NCBI RefSeq assembly: GCF_000520975.1 | Contig: NZ_JACB01000039.1 | Location: forward strand, 54,271 to 118,270 | Direction: 5' to 3' | From: Aquimarina megaterium XH134 | Lineage (GTDB): Bacteria; Bacteroidota; Bacteroidia; Flavobacteriales; Flavobacteriaceae | DNA: 64,000 nucleotides | Part shown: positions 1 through 8,092 of the stretch, in pieces | How positions within the stretch are numbered: position 1 is the first letter of the stretch | Layout: every line of letters begins with the position of its first letter | Notes under the pieces: model-generated | Database searches by the model: none | What the model was told of the DNA's origin: nothing | Seen by the model: the letters and a program-made list of their open reading frames with translations, nothing else | Position numbers and translations under genes: made by a program

Positions 1-2000
1 CATTTGCTTTATTTAAAGAAGAAATTGCAATATGGGAAGAAGGAAAACCTATAAGTCATATTGAAAGAAATGACATTGATTATGATAGAATGTTTAAAAC
101 GTTGGATGATCAATATGAACTAACTGGTAGAGATTTACAGCTTAGCTTTGGAGAAGATCGTGACCATATCTATGTTTTCATGGGAGCGAGTAAAGACTCC
201 TTGGCATCAGAAAAAGGAAAACAACCTAATTATTTCTATGTTGATATTAATTCTATCGATACCAAAACGTATCCAGAGCAATACAGTTTAGGAGAGTTTT
301 TATATCGATTACATTTTTTTGCGCAACTACCTTCAATTGGGATATATCTAGCCGGTTTTGTAGCATTATTTTTCTTATTTGCTATTGTTACCGGAGTTAT
401 TGTACATTGGAAAAAAATCATTCCTAATTTTTATACATTTAATCCAAAAGCAGCTTTAAAACGTGTTTGGGTAGATGCCCATACTGCTCTTGGAGTAATA
501 GGGTTACCCTTTCAATTTATTTTTGCAGTTACCGGAGCCTATTTTTGTTTAAGTATTTTGGTATTGCTTCCTGCTAATACTTTATATAATAATAATCAAA
601 CCAAATTAATGGAGGACTTACGTCCTGAACGAAAAACGTATGAGTGGATTGCTAGAGCCGAAAAAGAAATCCCCAGTTTTAATGCCTTTTCGAAAAAAAC
701 AACAAATGATCGGTCTGATTTTCATTTAACGAGAGGTTTTATAAAAAACTATGGAGGCACCAATATGAAATATGTTTTAATTGGTGAGTATAAAGATAAT
801 AAACGCTTTATTGGCACAGGTCGTACCGTGCTTGATGTCTTTTCGGGAGAAATAGAAGAACAGAAAAGTCCTGATAAAGCGGTTTATAGTGAAGATGTTC
901 AACGTGTTATAAGTCGCTTACATTTTGGAGATTATGGTGGGATCCCAATGAAAATTATCTATTTCATTTTAGCAATGATAACGTGTTTTGTTATTATTAC
1001 CGGAGTTTTAATTTGGATTGAGGCTCGTAATAAAAAGAGCATGACAATTAGCCAAAGATTATATACCGCTAGGGTGGGTCACATTTATTTAGCTATTTGT
1101 TTGTCAATGCTTCCTGTAACTGCACTAGCATTTTTATTTGTCAAATTTTCGAATGGCTATTTTGAAGATAAGCAAACTGCGATCTATTACTTCTATTTTA
1201 TTACATGGTTGATCGCTATTTTCTTTTTTCGATTTAAGAGAGATAATTATGCTACCAATAAATACAGTTTGTTACTTGGAGCCATTTTTGGATTTCTGAT
1301 CCCGATTAGTAACGGAGTTATATCAGGAAATTGGATATGGAATACGTTTAATCAACATCAATTTGAAATTGTATTGGTTGATGTTCTGTGGGGCATAATT
1401 GCTTCAATTTCACTTGTTTTTTACTTTAAGATACAACCAGAAGTAAAAGCACAAAGTTCCTTTGATAAAAATCAGATAGATTATAAAAATATTTCAGCTT
1501 TAAAAGCTGAAGAAATTAAAAAAGCTAAAGCAAAACAAAATAGTAGCAATGATATAGAAGCTACTAAATTAAATATAAAAGACGAAAATCATAATTCGAT
1601 AACCATGAGAACAAAAATTATCATATTGTGGATATTTATTATCCTTGGATTTATATTTCATCACATTTATGGATTAGCTAATGTGTTTTTTAAAGAATCG
1701 GTGCTTATCGAAGGTTCAACCGGAGAAACACCTTTTTGGGCACATCAGTGGCGTATTTTAATGGAAGGATTGGCCTTCTTATTTGCAGTAATGACTGTAC
1801 AAGTATCTAAAAAATGGTTTAGATGGATTTCATTTATTTGGGGACTTATTGTAGCCTTATTTAATGTATATCATGTTATTGAAGCTATTATGCATGAAGC
1901 AGCTAATTACTCCGAGATTTTTATTTTACTGCTAATGGCAGTTGCAAGTATCTTTCTGGTTATAAACTTGAATAAGTGGAAAAATATTCAAATAGCATAA
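1..2000 (+). CDS. PepSY-associated transmembrane protein, 5' end missing
   Basis: The frame is open to the left edge, so the first ATG inside the window (position 90) is probably internal and the gene begins upstream. The visible part has several hydrophobic segments in the PepSY-TM arrangement: a helix followed by HWKK, then WVDAHTALGVIGLPFQF, a soluble periplasmic stretch, further helices, and a C-terminal set of helices after a charged linker near codons 465-510. Members of this family are often encoded near TonB-dependent metal or siderophore receptors and some reduce or process ferric chelates, but no partner is visible here. The family call is good; the substrate is unknown. Confidence 0.75.
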   Translation, partial: FALFKEEIAIWEEGKPISHIERNDIDYDRMFKTLDDQYELTGRDLQLSFGEDRDHIYVFMGASKDSLASEKGKQPNYFYVDINSIDTKTYPEQYSLGEFLYRLHFFAQLPSIGIYLAGFVALFFLFAIVTGVIVHWKKIIPNFYTFNPKAALKRVWVDAHTALGVIGLPFQFIFAVTGAYFCLSILVLLPANTLYNNNQTKLMEDLRPERKTYEWIARAEKEIPSFNAFSKKTTNDRSDFHLTRGFIKNYGGTNMKYVLIGEYKDNKRFIGTGRTVLDVFSGEIEEQKSPDKAVYSEDVQRVISRLHFGDYGGIPMKIIYFILAMITCFVIITGVLIWIEARNKKSMTISQRLYTARVGHIYLAICLSMLPVTALAFLFVKFSNGYFEDKQTAIYYFYFITWLIAIFFFRFKRDNYATNKYSLLLGAIFGFLIPISNGVISGNWIWNTFNQHQFEIVLVDVLWGIIASISLVFYFKIQPEVKAQSSFDKNQIDYKNISALKAEEIKKAKAKQNSSNDIEATKLNIKDENHNSITMRTKIIILWIFIILGFIFHHIYGLANVFFKESVLIEGSTGETPFWAHQWRILMEGLAFLFAVMTVQVSKKWFRWISFIWGLIVALFNVYHVIEAIMHEAANYSEIFILLLMAVASIFLVINLNKWKNIQIA

Positions 2001-2050
2001 AATGGTTTCTCAATTTGCAGAAGTAGCAAATGTTGGTGATCAACAATAAA

Positions 2051-2078
2051 AAAACCTGGAATTTTTCCAGGTTTTTTT
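2051..2078. terminator. Bidirectional intrinsic terminator
   Basis: An 11-bp perfect stem (AAAACCTGGAA, 2051-2061, with its complement at 2065-2075) has a 3-base loop and runs into T on the + side and A on the other. It lies between two convergent genes and can end both. Confidence 0.85.
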
Positions 2079-3009
2079 ATTCCCGAATTCCTGAATGTAA
2101 TATAGCCCAAACTGGAGTATATTCTGAACTTGAAGAATTTGTAATTTGTTGTATATCATTTCCATCAATTTTGGTAACAAATAAATCAAAATTATCAGTT
2201 GTTATATTAGTAAAGACGATAGCCGAACTGTCGGGAGACCAAGATGATTTAAATCTCCAATACATATTACGATCTTTATAATAATTGTACCTATTGTATG
2301 TACTTTGTAGTGTATTGGTTAAATTAATTTGATTTGCACCGGTAATATCCATTCTGTACAGATCTAAATACCCATTTCTATCCGAAAAAAAAGCAATATA
2401 TTTTCCATCAGGAGATACCGATGGTGCAAAATCATTTCCAGATATATTGTTAGTTAAATTTGTAACTTTTTTACTTTTTAAAGCGATACTGTAGATATCG
2501 TTTACACCGTTTTTATTACTATAGAAAATTATATAACGACCGTCTGCCGACCATACAGGAATTCTGTTTTCTTGACCCATATTTTTGGTAAGTATTACTT
2601 CGTTTTTTCCATTTTTATCGGCTATAAAAATATGAGTGTTTCTTCCAACGTTTTTTTCATAAACGATCATATCTCCTTTTGGAGAAAAAACACCATTAGT
2701 GTAGTAGCTTGACGAATGACTAATTTTTTTTGTAGAGGTAGTGGTAAGATCATGGATAGCCAGTTTCCAGCCACCATAACGATAGGTGTTAAAAAGAATT
2801 ATTTTCCCATCTGGTGAAATATCGGGGTTATATTCTCCCATCCCAGATGAATAAGGAACAACTGTTTTTTCGCTAAAATCGTTTGGATCGATACTTAATA
2901 TAGACCATCCTCTATCATTGCCTTGTTTTCTAGCAAAAAGAATTTTGGATTGAGAATATCCTACAATAGTTATTAAACAGAAAAGAAAGGTTGTTTTAGG
3001 TAAATTCAT
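2077..3009 (-). CDS. Secreted TolB-like beta-propeller protein (PD40 repeats)
   Basis: The 310-residue product starts with a signal peptide ending near GYSQS. It then shows repeated WD40-like PD40 units: SPDGKIILFNT, SPKGDMIVYEK, SADGRYIIFYSN, SPDGKYIAFFSD and SPDSSAIVFTN. These repeats fold as a beta-propeller as in the C-terminal half of TolB, but the TolB N-terminal domain is absent, so this is not TolB itself. The gene lies 13 bases downstream of another secreted protein on the same strand and probably shares its transcript. The fold is clear; the ligand is unknown. Confidence 0.8.
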   Translation of the reverse strand: MNLPKTTFLFCLITIVGYSQSKILFARKQGNDRGWSILSIDPNDFSEKTVVPYSSGMGEYNPDISPDGKIILFNTYRYGGWKLAIHDLTTTSTKKISHSSSYYTNGVFSPKGDMIVYEKNVGRNTHIFIADKNGKNEVILTKNMGQENRIPVWSADGRYIIFYSNKNGVNDIYSIALKSKKVTNLTNNISGNDFAPSVSPDGKYIAFFSDRNGYLDLYRMDITGANQINLTNTLQSTYNRYNYYKDRNMYWRFKSSWSPDSSAIVFTNITTDNFDLFVTKIDGNDIQQITNSSSSEYTPVWAILHSGIRE

Positions 3010-3022
3010 TGGTTTTAATTCT

Positions 3023-3700
3023 CTATTTTTTAAGTAGCAAGTTATCTAACTCTTCAGTATAGGTGTCAATTATTTTATATTGTACATCTATATTCAAACT
3101 CTTTAATTTTTTAACTATGTTTTGTTTTACTTGTGATGCATTTTTATCTTTTTTAGTGTAAAACAATCGTATCGGGATTTTTAGTTGTGTCAATAGGGTA
3201 TATTCTTTATTGTTATAATGCTCCCAATAATTACTAGAGAATAGGGTAAGAGAGGCTGGGGGATATTCTAAAGCAGTGATATATGTTTGTGCGGGAATAC
3301 AACCATCTTTATATCCTATAAAATGAATTTTTTGATGTTTTACTTTATAGTTTTTCTTTACGAATTTTAAAAAGTCGTTGAAACCATGATGAATTGGATG
3401 ACTTATCCAATCTAGTTGGCCAATAGGAACTTTTGGGACAATAATTATAAAATCATAATTTTTGTGATTCATCCACAGGTTATTTACCGACCAAATCGCT
3501 TGATCGTTTTTAGCATCAACAGATGCGAATGCTACTGCTGTATTATATGTTTTGTTGTTATCATAACCTTCGGGAAGTAACACTGTATATTCGAATGTAA
3601 TACCGTTAAATGCTTTATATCTTTTAAATCCATTGGTCTGTGCAGATAAAAAATTTGTATTTACAAAAAGTGCTACTATGAATATTAAAAATGTTTTCAT
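3023..3700 (-). CDS. Secreted alpha/beta-hydrolase-like protein lacking the nucleophile serine
   Basis: The 225-residue product has a signal peptide (to about residue 20, NFLSAQ). Its fold resembles the esterase/PHB-depolymerase branch of alpha/beta hydrolases: LPEGYDNNKTY, then DFIIIVPK, then KIHFIGYKDGC. The nucleophile elbow, normally GxSxG, reads GYKDG (residues 129-133), so the catalytic Ser is replaced by Lys. Catalysis of the usual type is therefore unlikely and a binding role is possible. It is the first gene of a likely two-gene transcript with the propeller protein. Family assignment is moderate. Confidence 0.6.
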   Translation of the reverse strand: MKTFLIFIVALFVNTNFLSAQTNGFKRYKAFNGITFEYTVLLPEGYDNNKTYNTAVAFASVDAKNDQAIWSVNNLWMNHKNYDFIIIVPKVPIGQLDWISHPIHHGFNDFLKFVKKNYKVKHQKIHFIGYKDGCIPAQTYITALEYPPASLTLFSSNYWEHYNNKEYTLLTQLKIPIRLFYTKKDKNASQVKQNIVKKLKSLNIDVQYKIIDTYTEELDNLLLKK

Positions 3701-3963
3701 TTTAAGTTTTTAAGAATGTGAGAACCTTGTTTCACAACAAAACTATAGAAGATGCACTTCTAAAAAAACCGATTTGTGATGAATAGTTGATGATGTGATG
3801 GTTGGTTAATTTGGATCATTTTTTTATGCTGTATAAAGCAAATTATCACAAAGTTAACGGTCTGTCACAATCTTCTTTCTAAGGACATATTCCTGTGATA
3901 ATTTTACATCCGTAAATAAATTATAAAATCATATTTAAAATGTTAAACGGTAAATCTATCAAC

Positions 3964-5064
3964 ATGAAAACATTAAAAATTAATCTATGGTTTGTCGCTG
4001 TTTTACTATTGACAACTTATAGTTATGCACAGGCTGTGGTAACCACTCCTAAGCGAAGTCCAAGAGCCGAGTTTAGTCAAACTTTTGGTATAACGAAAGT
4101 TACTATTGAGTATGGAGCACCAAAAGTAAAAGTAGTAAGAGGAGACAGAACAGGTAAAATTTGGGGACAACTAATACCTTTTGGATTGCAAAAAATAAAT
4201 TTTGCTGGTAAAGGAGAAATCCCATGGAGAGCAGGAGCTGATGAGAACACGATTATTACCTTTAGTACAGATGTTAAAGTAGAAGGTAAAGATTTAAAAA
4301 CCGGAACGTATGGTTTACATATGATCATTAATGATGAGAAAAATGCTACAGTGATTTTTTCTAAAAATACGAGCTCTTGGGGAAGCTTTTGGTATACTCC
4401 AGATGAAGATGTTTTACGAGTAGATGTAGTAATGAGGGACAATGCATTTCATGATGTGCTAAATTATAGTGCAACTAAGTTAGATACTAAACAAGCTGAA
4501 TTTTCTCTAAGTTGGGAAAATAAACAAATCCCATTTAATGTTAGTGCAGATACACCAGTATTGGTTACCGATAATCTAAAAGACGAATTGAGAGGGCAAT
4601 TTGGTTTCGGGTGGAAAGGTAAGTTCCAGGCAGCTCAATATCTTACAAGAGTAAACCATGAACCAGAATTGGCATTACAGTGGATAAATGAATCTATTGG
4701 AGTGCAGAAAATGTTTCAAAATTTAAGTTTAAAAGCTAATATTCTGTTTCAACAAGGAAAAATAAAAGAAGCTATGCCCCTTTTGGATGAAGCTGTAGAC
4801 ATGGCAAATAATAATCAATTAAATGGATTAGGATATTTACTTATGACAAATAAGCAATTGGATAAAGCTATATCTTATTTCGAATTAAATGTAAAACGAA
4901 ACCCTAAGGATGCAAATGTATATAATAGTTTGGGTGAGGCATATAAAGCTAAAGGTAAAAACAAAGAAGCACTTAAAATGTTTAAAAAGTCGAATACATT
5001 AAATCCTCCAAAATTTGTAAAGGATAGTAATGATCAATTTATTAAAGAATTACAAGGGAAATAA
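3964..5064 (+). CDS. DUF2911 protein with C-terminal TPR repeats
   Basis: An ATG at 3940 is in frame, but the Met at 3964 gives a compact signal peptide (MKTLKINLWF to SYAQA) and is preferred. The exported product has a DUF2911 domain (about residues 30-180), recognisable by SPRAEFSQTFGITKVTIEYG, IWGQLIPFG and GTYGLHMII. At least two tetratricopeptide repeats follow near the C-terminus, including AISYFELNVKRNPKDANVYN and ALKMFKKSNTLNP. DUF2911 proteins are common and uncharacterised in Bacteroidota. A periplasmic location is inferred; the function is unknown. Confidence 0.8.
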   Translation: MKTLKINLWFVAVLLLTTYSYAQAVVTTPKRSPRAEFSQTFGITKVTIEYGAPKVKVVRGDRTGKIWGQLIPFGLQKINFAGKGEIPWRAGADENTIITFSTDVKVEGKDLKTGTYGLHMIINDEKNATVIFSKNTSSWGSFWYTPDEDVLRVDVVMRDNAFHDVLNYSATKLDTKQAEFSLSWENKQIPFNVSADTPVLVTDNLKDELRGQFGFGWKGKFQAAQYLTRVNHEPELALQWINESIGVQKMFQNLSLKANILFQQGKIKEAMPLLDEAVDMANNNQLNGLGYLLMTNKQLDKAISYFELNVKRNPKDANVYNSLGEAYKAKGKNKEALKMFKKSNTLNPPKFVKDSNDQFIKELQGK

Positions 5065-5111
5065 TTAGATCCTAAAAAATCCAATTTGCTAGAGATTGGT
5101 TGATGATAGTG

Positions 5112-5561
5112 TTATCTAGTGTAGCCGGCAGAAATAATATCTTTTTTGATATCATATTCTTTATTGGCATAGCATAATTTAGAATATCCAATCGAGATTT
5201 TGTCTGCTGGCTTTATAGTATAAGCTCTTACCATTTCATTTGTGGGATTACCAGGAAAATTAAATGTTGCTTTTACAGCTAAATCAATAGTTCGATCAGT
5301 AGTATTTAATAGATAAATAGCATCACCACATTTGTTTGCTTCCTTTTCAATTTTTAAAAAAGAAATAGCTTCTTGACCATACAAATCACCATGTGCATCA
5401 AAACCACCATTATTGTTGTCGTATAGTAAATGGTAAATTTCTATATAGGTTAATTCACTAATATCTTTTGAGTTAGAATTTGCCGAAGCATTTTTTTCAT
5501 TCTTGCAGCTATGAAATAGTATTAAGAAAGAACATAAAAAAAAGAAAACTTTTAATTTCAT
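5112..5561 (-). CDS. Small lipoprotein of unknown function
   Basis: The start was placed at the second Met (5561), because MKLKVFFFLCSFLILFHSC is a clean lipoprotein signal with the lipidated Cys at its end; the longer frame (to 5585) adds eight residues that would spoil it. The mature part of about 130 residues has no domain I recognise. It contains GGFDAHGDLYGQEA and a C-terminal stretch that looks like a beta sandwich. It is transcribed divergently from the LytS/LytTR pair across a short intergenic region and could be one of its targets, but that is only positional inference. Confidence 0.6.
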   Translation of the reverse strand: MKLKVFFFLCSFLILFHSCKNEKNASANSNSKDISELTYIEIYHLLYDNNNGGFDAHGDLYGQEAISFLKIEKEANKCGDAIYLLNTTDRTIDLAVKATFNFPGNPTNEMVRAYTIKPADKISIGYSKLCYANKEYDIKKDIISAGYTR

Positions 5562-5570
5562 AAAGCGGTA

Positions 5571-5629
5571 ATTTCTATTAAACAAATTTTTATAATAATA
5601 TATAACTACTTTTAAAAGGAATTTCTAAT
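5571..5629. promoter_or_regulatory. Divergent promoter region with a repeated ATTTCTAWTAA element
   Basis: The region between the lipoprotein and the histidine kinase holds two copies of ATTTCTAWTAA followed by CAAAT, at 5571 and 5621, exactly 50 bases apart. Similar TTTCTATT elements occur at 7561 and 7585, just after the LytTR regulator gene and before nrdG. They could be direct-repeat sites for the LytTR regulator. The base composition makes chance copies plausible. Confidence 0.3.
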
Positions 5630-5651
5630 AACAAATGTATAGTTTTTAATC

Positions 5652-6755
5652 TTGGCGTTTCATTTTTTAAATTATAAAAATCTTCCTATATCTATAAAAA
5701 ATATAGTTTTAACAGCATTAGCTGTTAGCATATTTTTTATTTTAAAAGCCTATACAAATCATTTGGTTAATCAATTTAACTATCCATTTAGTTGGATATT
5801 GATTTCTCTAAAAATAAGTATTTCATATTTACTTTGGGTAGTTTTGACACCGCTTGTATATTCTCTGGTAAAAATGCTACAAGATAATAGTACAACTGTT
5901 CTATATAAGATTTTAATGTTTACAACTGGTTGTATTGTATTGGCTATTTTTCATCAAATTTTGAGCTCACGAATAGATGATTTTATAAATTACCTTAATA
6001 ATGGTTATATGAAATCTTTTTTTGGGCGTAATAGTGTAACTGTACTTGTCGTGGGAAGTTTCTCAAGTTTTATAGAATTGCTTGTGATTATTGCTTCTTT
6101 TTTAGCGTTGGATTATCAAAAAAAATATATACGAAATCAAAAAGAATTAATTGCGGCACAGTTAAATGCATTACGAATGCAATTGCAACCACATTTTTTG
6201 TTTAACACTTTACATTCTATTGCTGCAATGATAGATATTGATACCAAAAATGCACAGAAAATGCTAAGCAAGCTGGGTGGTTTACTACGTAATGTATTAG
6301 AATATGATGCAGAACAAATGGTAATGGTAGCCGATGAATTAAATTTCATTAAAAATTATTTGGATTTAGAACAAGTTCGTTATCAAGACAGAGTAACCAT
6401 AGATTATGATATTTCTGATGATACTTTGGATGTGAAAATTCCGAATATGATTTTTCAGCCTTTAGTAGAAAATGCTGTGAAATACGGGATAATGCCAACG
6501 ATTGATGATGGAGAAATAGTAATTACAATTAAGCAAGAACATTGTAAAACGCTACAGGAAAATGCTTTGATTTTAGAAATTACAAATACGTATAATTCTA
6601 AAAGTACTATAGAGAAACCATTAGGTACAGGGGTTGGCTTAGTGAATATTAGAAAAAGATTACAGCAGTTTTATCAAAATCGTTTTGTGTTTACGTCATA
6701 TTTTCAAACTAAAGAATTATATGTCGCAAGAATCACAATACCAATTATTACATAG
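5652..6755 (+). CDS. LytS-type sensor histidine kinase, TTG start
   Basis: An in-frame stop at 5640-5642 leaves TTG at 5652 as the only plausible early start; the first in-frame ATG lies far inside the membrane domain. The product (367 residues) has four hydrophobic segments in its first 165 residues, a short coiled linker, and then a His_kinase domain (PF06580 type). The phosphoacceptor region is LRMQLQPHFLFNTLHS. The ATP-binding part includes NAVKYGI and GTGVGLVNIRKRL. No extracellular sensor domain is visible, so the membrane segments may sense directly. It is followed two bases later by its LytTR response regulator. Confidence 0.9.
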   Translation: MAFHFLNYKNLPISIKNIVLTALAVSIFFILKAYTNHLVNQFNYPFSWILISLKISISYLLWVVLTPLVYSLVKMLQDNSTTVLYKILMFTTGCIVLAIFHQILSSRIDDFINYLNNGYMKSFFGRNSVTVLVVGSFSSFIELLVIIASFLALDYQKKYIRNQKELIAAQLNALRMQLQPHFLFNTLHSIAAMIDIDTKNAQKMLSKLGGLLRNVLEYDAEQMVMVADELNFIKNYLDLEQVRYQDRVTIDYDISDDTLDVKIPNMIFQPLVENAVKYGIMPTIDDGEIVITIKQEHCKTLQENALILEITNTYNSKSTIEKPLGTGVGLVNIRKRLQQFYQNRFVFTSYFQTKELYVARITIPIIT

Positions 6756-6757
6756 TT

Positions 6758-7525
6758 ATGAGATTACGATACATGATTATAGATGATGAATATTTAGCCA
6801 GACAGCGTTTAATTAAGTTGTTAGAAAATTTTGAAGATATTACATTGGTTGGAGAGTGTAGAAATGGAAATGAGGCAATAGAAAAAATTACTTTAAAAGA
6901 ACCCGATTTAATCTTTTTAGATATACAAATGCCAGATATGAATGGTTTTAATGTTATTTCTCGATTACAACATAAACCTTATGTGATATTTACTACAGCA
7001 TATGATACTTATGCATTAAAGGCTTTCGAGATAAATGCCGTTGATTATCTTTTAAAACCTTTTGATGAAGAACGATTGCATGTTACTTTAGATCGGGTTT
7101 TTGAACTTAAAAAAAGAAAAAAAGCATCAAACCTAGAAGACAAAATAAAAAAACTGATCAGTAATTATGAGTCTAAATCTTCTGATTTCTTAAATGAGAT
7201 TATAATCCATGAAAAAGGTAGAGATGTAGTTATTAGGATAGATGATATCATCTATTTTAAAAGTGATGGTAATTACGTGCAAATTATTATGCAAGACAAA
7301 AGGTATCTGCACAGAATAACAATGAATGCTTTATTTGATAGCTTAGATACATTTCAGTTTTTAAGGATTCATCGTTCTCTAATTGTCAATAAAATATATA
7401 TAAAATCTTGTAAGTATACCAGCAATAATGAGTATCTGTTAAAGCTAAAAAACAATGAGGAACTTATCTCTTCAAGGTCATACAAACCTTCGATTTCTGA
7501 TTATTTATCTTCATTAGAAACATAA
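6758..7525 (+). CDS. LytTR-family response regulator
   Basis: The 255-residue protein has a receiver domain with the acidic pair IIDDE (residues 7-11), the phosphoacceptor Asp55 in LIFLDIQMPDM, and the conserved Lys in DYLLKPFDEER. A LytTR DNA-binding domain follows from about residue 150, with DIIYFKSDGNYVQI and FLRIHRSLIVN. It is translationally close to the kinase upstream and forms a standard two-component pair. LytTR regulators bind pairs of short direct repeats. Candidate repeats are found in its own promoter and before nrdG. Confidence 0.92.
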   Translation: MRLRYMIIDDEYLARQRLIKLLENFEDITLVGECRNGNEAIEKITLKEPDLIFLDIQMPDMNGFNVISRLQHKPYVIFTTAYDTYALKAFEINAVDYLLKPFDEERLHVTLDRVFELKKRKKASNLEDKIKKLISNYESKSSDFLNEIIIHEKGRDVVIRIDDIIYFKSDGNYVQIIMQDKRYLHRITMNALFDSLDTFQFLRIHRSLIVNKIYIKSCKYTSNNEYLLKLKNNEELISSRSYKPSISDYLSSLET

Positions 7526-7594
7526 ATTTTCTTCTTGTTAATAACATTTTTAATAACTCATTTCTATTAATTTAAAAAGAGGAATTTCTATTCT

Positions 7595-7623
7595 TATTTT
7601 TATAAAAGATAAAAAGGTCTTTT
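7595..7623 (+). promoter_or_regulatory. nrdGD promoter with a downstream AAAAGAY-N6-GTCTTTT operator
   Basis: A -7-like element TATTTTTA (7595-7602) is followed at once by the palindrome AAAAGAT-N6-GTCTTTT (7604-7623), ending 12 bases before the nrdG start. The palindrome would overlap the transcription start and so fits a repressor site. The same palindrome is at the first Rrf2 gene (12400) and at nirK (23189). The 13 bases ATTCTTATTTTTA (7590-7602) are identical to those before nirK (23170-23182). No FNR-type box is seen here. Confidence 0.6.
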
Positions 7624-7635
7624 AATACTGTAATT

Positions 7636-8085
7636 ATGAATTTTTATGATTTTCATATTGTGCTTCAGGAAGTGCCAGGAGAGATAAGCATATGTTTTAG
7701 TATTTCCGGATGTCCGTTAAGATGTAAAGGATGTCATTCTCCTTTTTTATGGAAAAAGGGGAGTGGAGAAAAATTAACTAAAAAAAAATATGAAGGTATA
7801 CTCGACCGATATTCTGGATTTGCGACCTGTGTTGTTTTTATGGGGGGAGAATGGCACAAAAAGGAATTGATAAATTATCTGAAATATGCCAAAGCCAAAG
7901 GGTATAGAACCTGTCTTTATACAGGGTTAGAAGAAGTAGATGATAAGATTTTAGATCAATTAACCTGGATTAAAATCGGAAGGTGGAACCAGTCTCTGGG
8001 AGGATTAGATAGTGAAACCACTAATCAAGAATTTATAGAAGTAAAAACCAATAAACGACTTAATTACTTATTTATTAAAAATTAA
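7636..8085 (+). CDS. nrdG: Anaerobic ribonucleotide reductase activating protein
   Basis: This 149-residue radical SAM enzyme uses a [4Fe-4S] cluster and S-adenosylmethionine to make the glycyl radical on NrdD. The cluster motif CPLRCKGC (CxxxCxxC) is at about residues 27-34, with the family-typical CHSPFLW following and a GGEWHKKEL stretch in the SAM-binding region. Its length matches NrdG. It lies 7 bases upstream of nrdD and is surely cotranscribed. The order nrdG-nrdD is the reverse of that in E. coli. Confidence 0.93.
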   Translation: MNFYDFHIVLQEVPGEISICFSISGCPLRCKGCHSPFLWKKGSGEKLTKKKYEGILDRYSGFATCVVFMGGEWHKKELINYLKYAKAKGYRTCLYTGLEEVDDKILDQLTWIKIGRWNQSLGGLDSETTNQEFIEVKTNKRLNYLFIKN

Positions 8086-8092
8086 AAAACTC

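Noticed and set aside
2030..2281. Plus-strand open frame over the terminator and the end of the propeller gene
   Set aside because: It spans a strong bidirectional terminator and is antisense to a well-supported gene.
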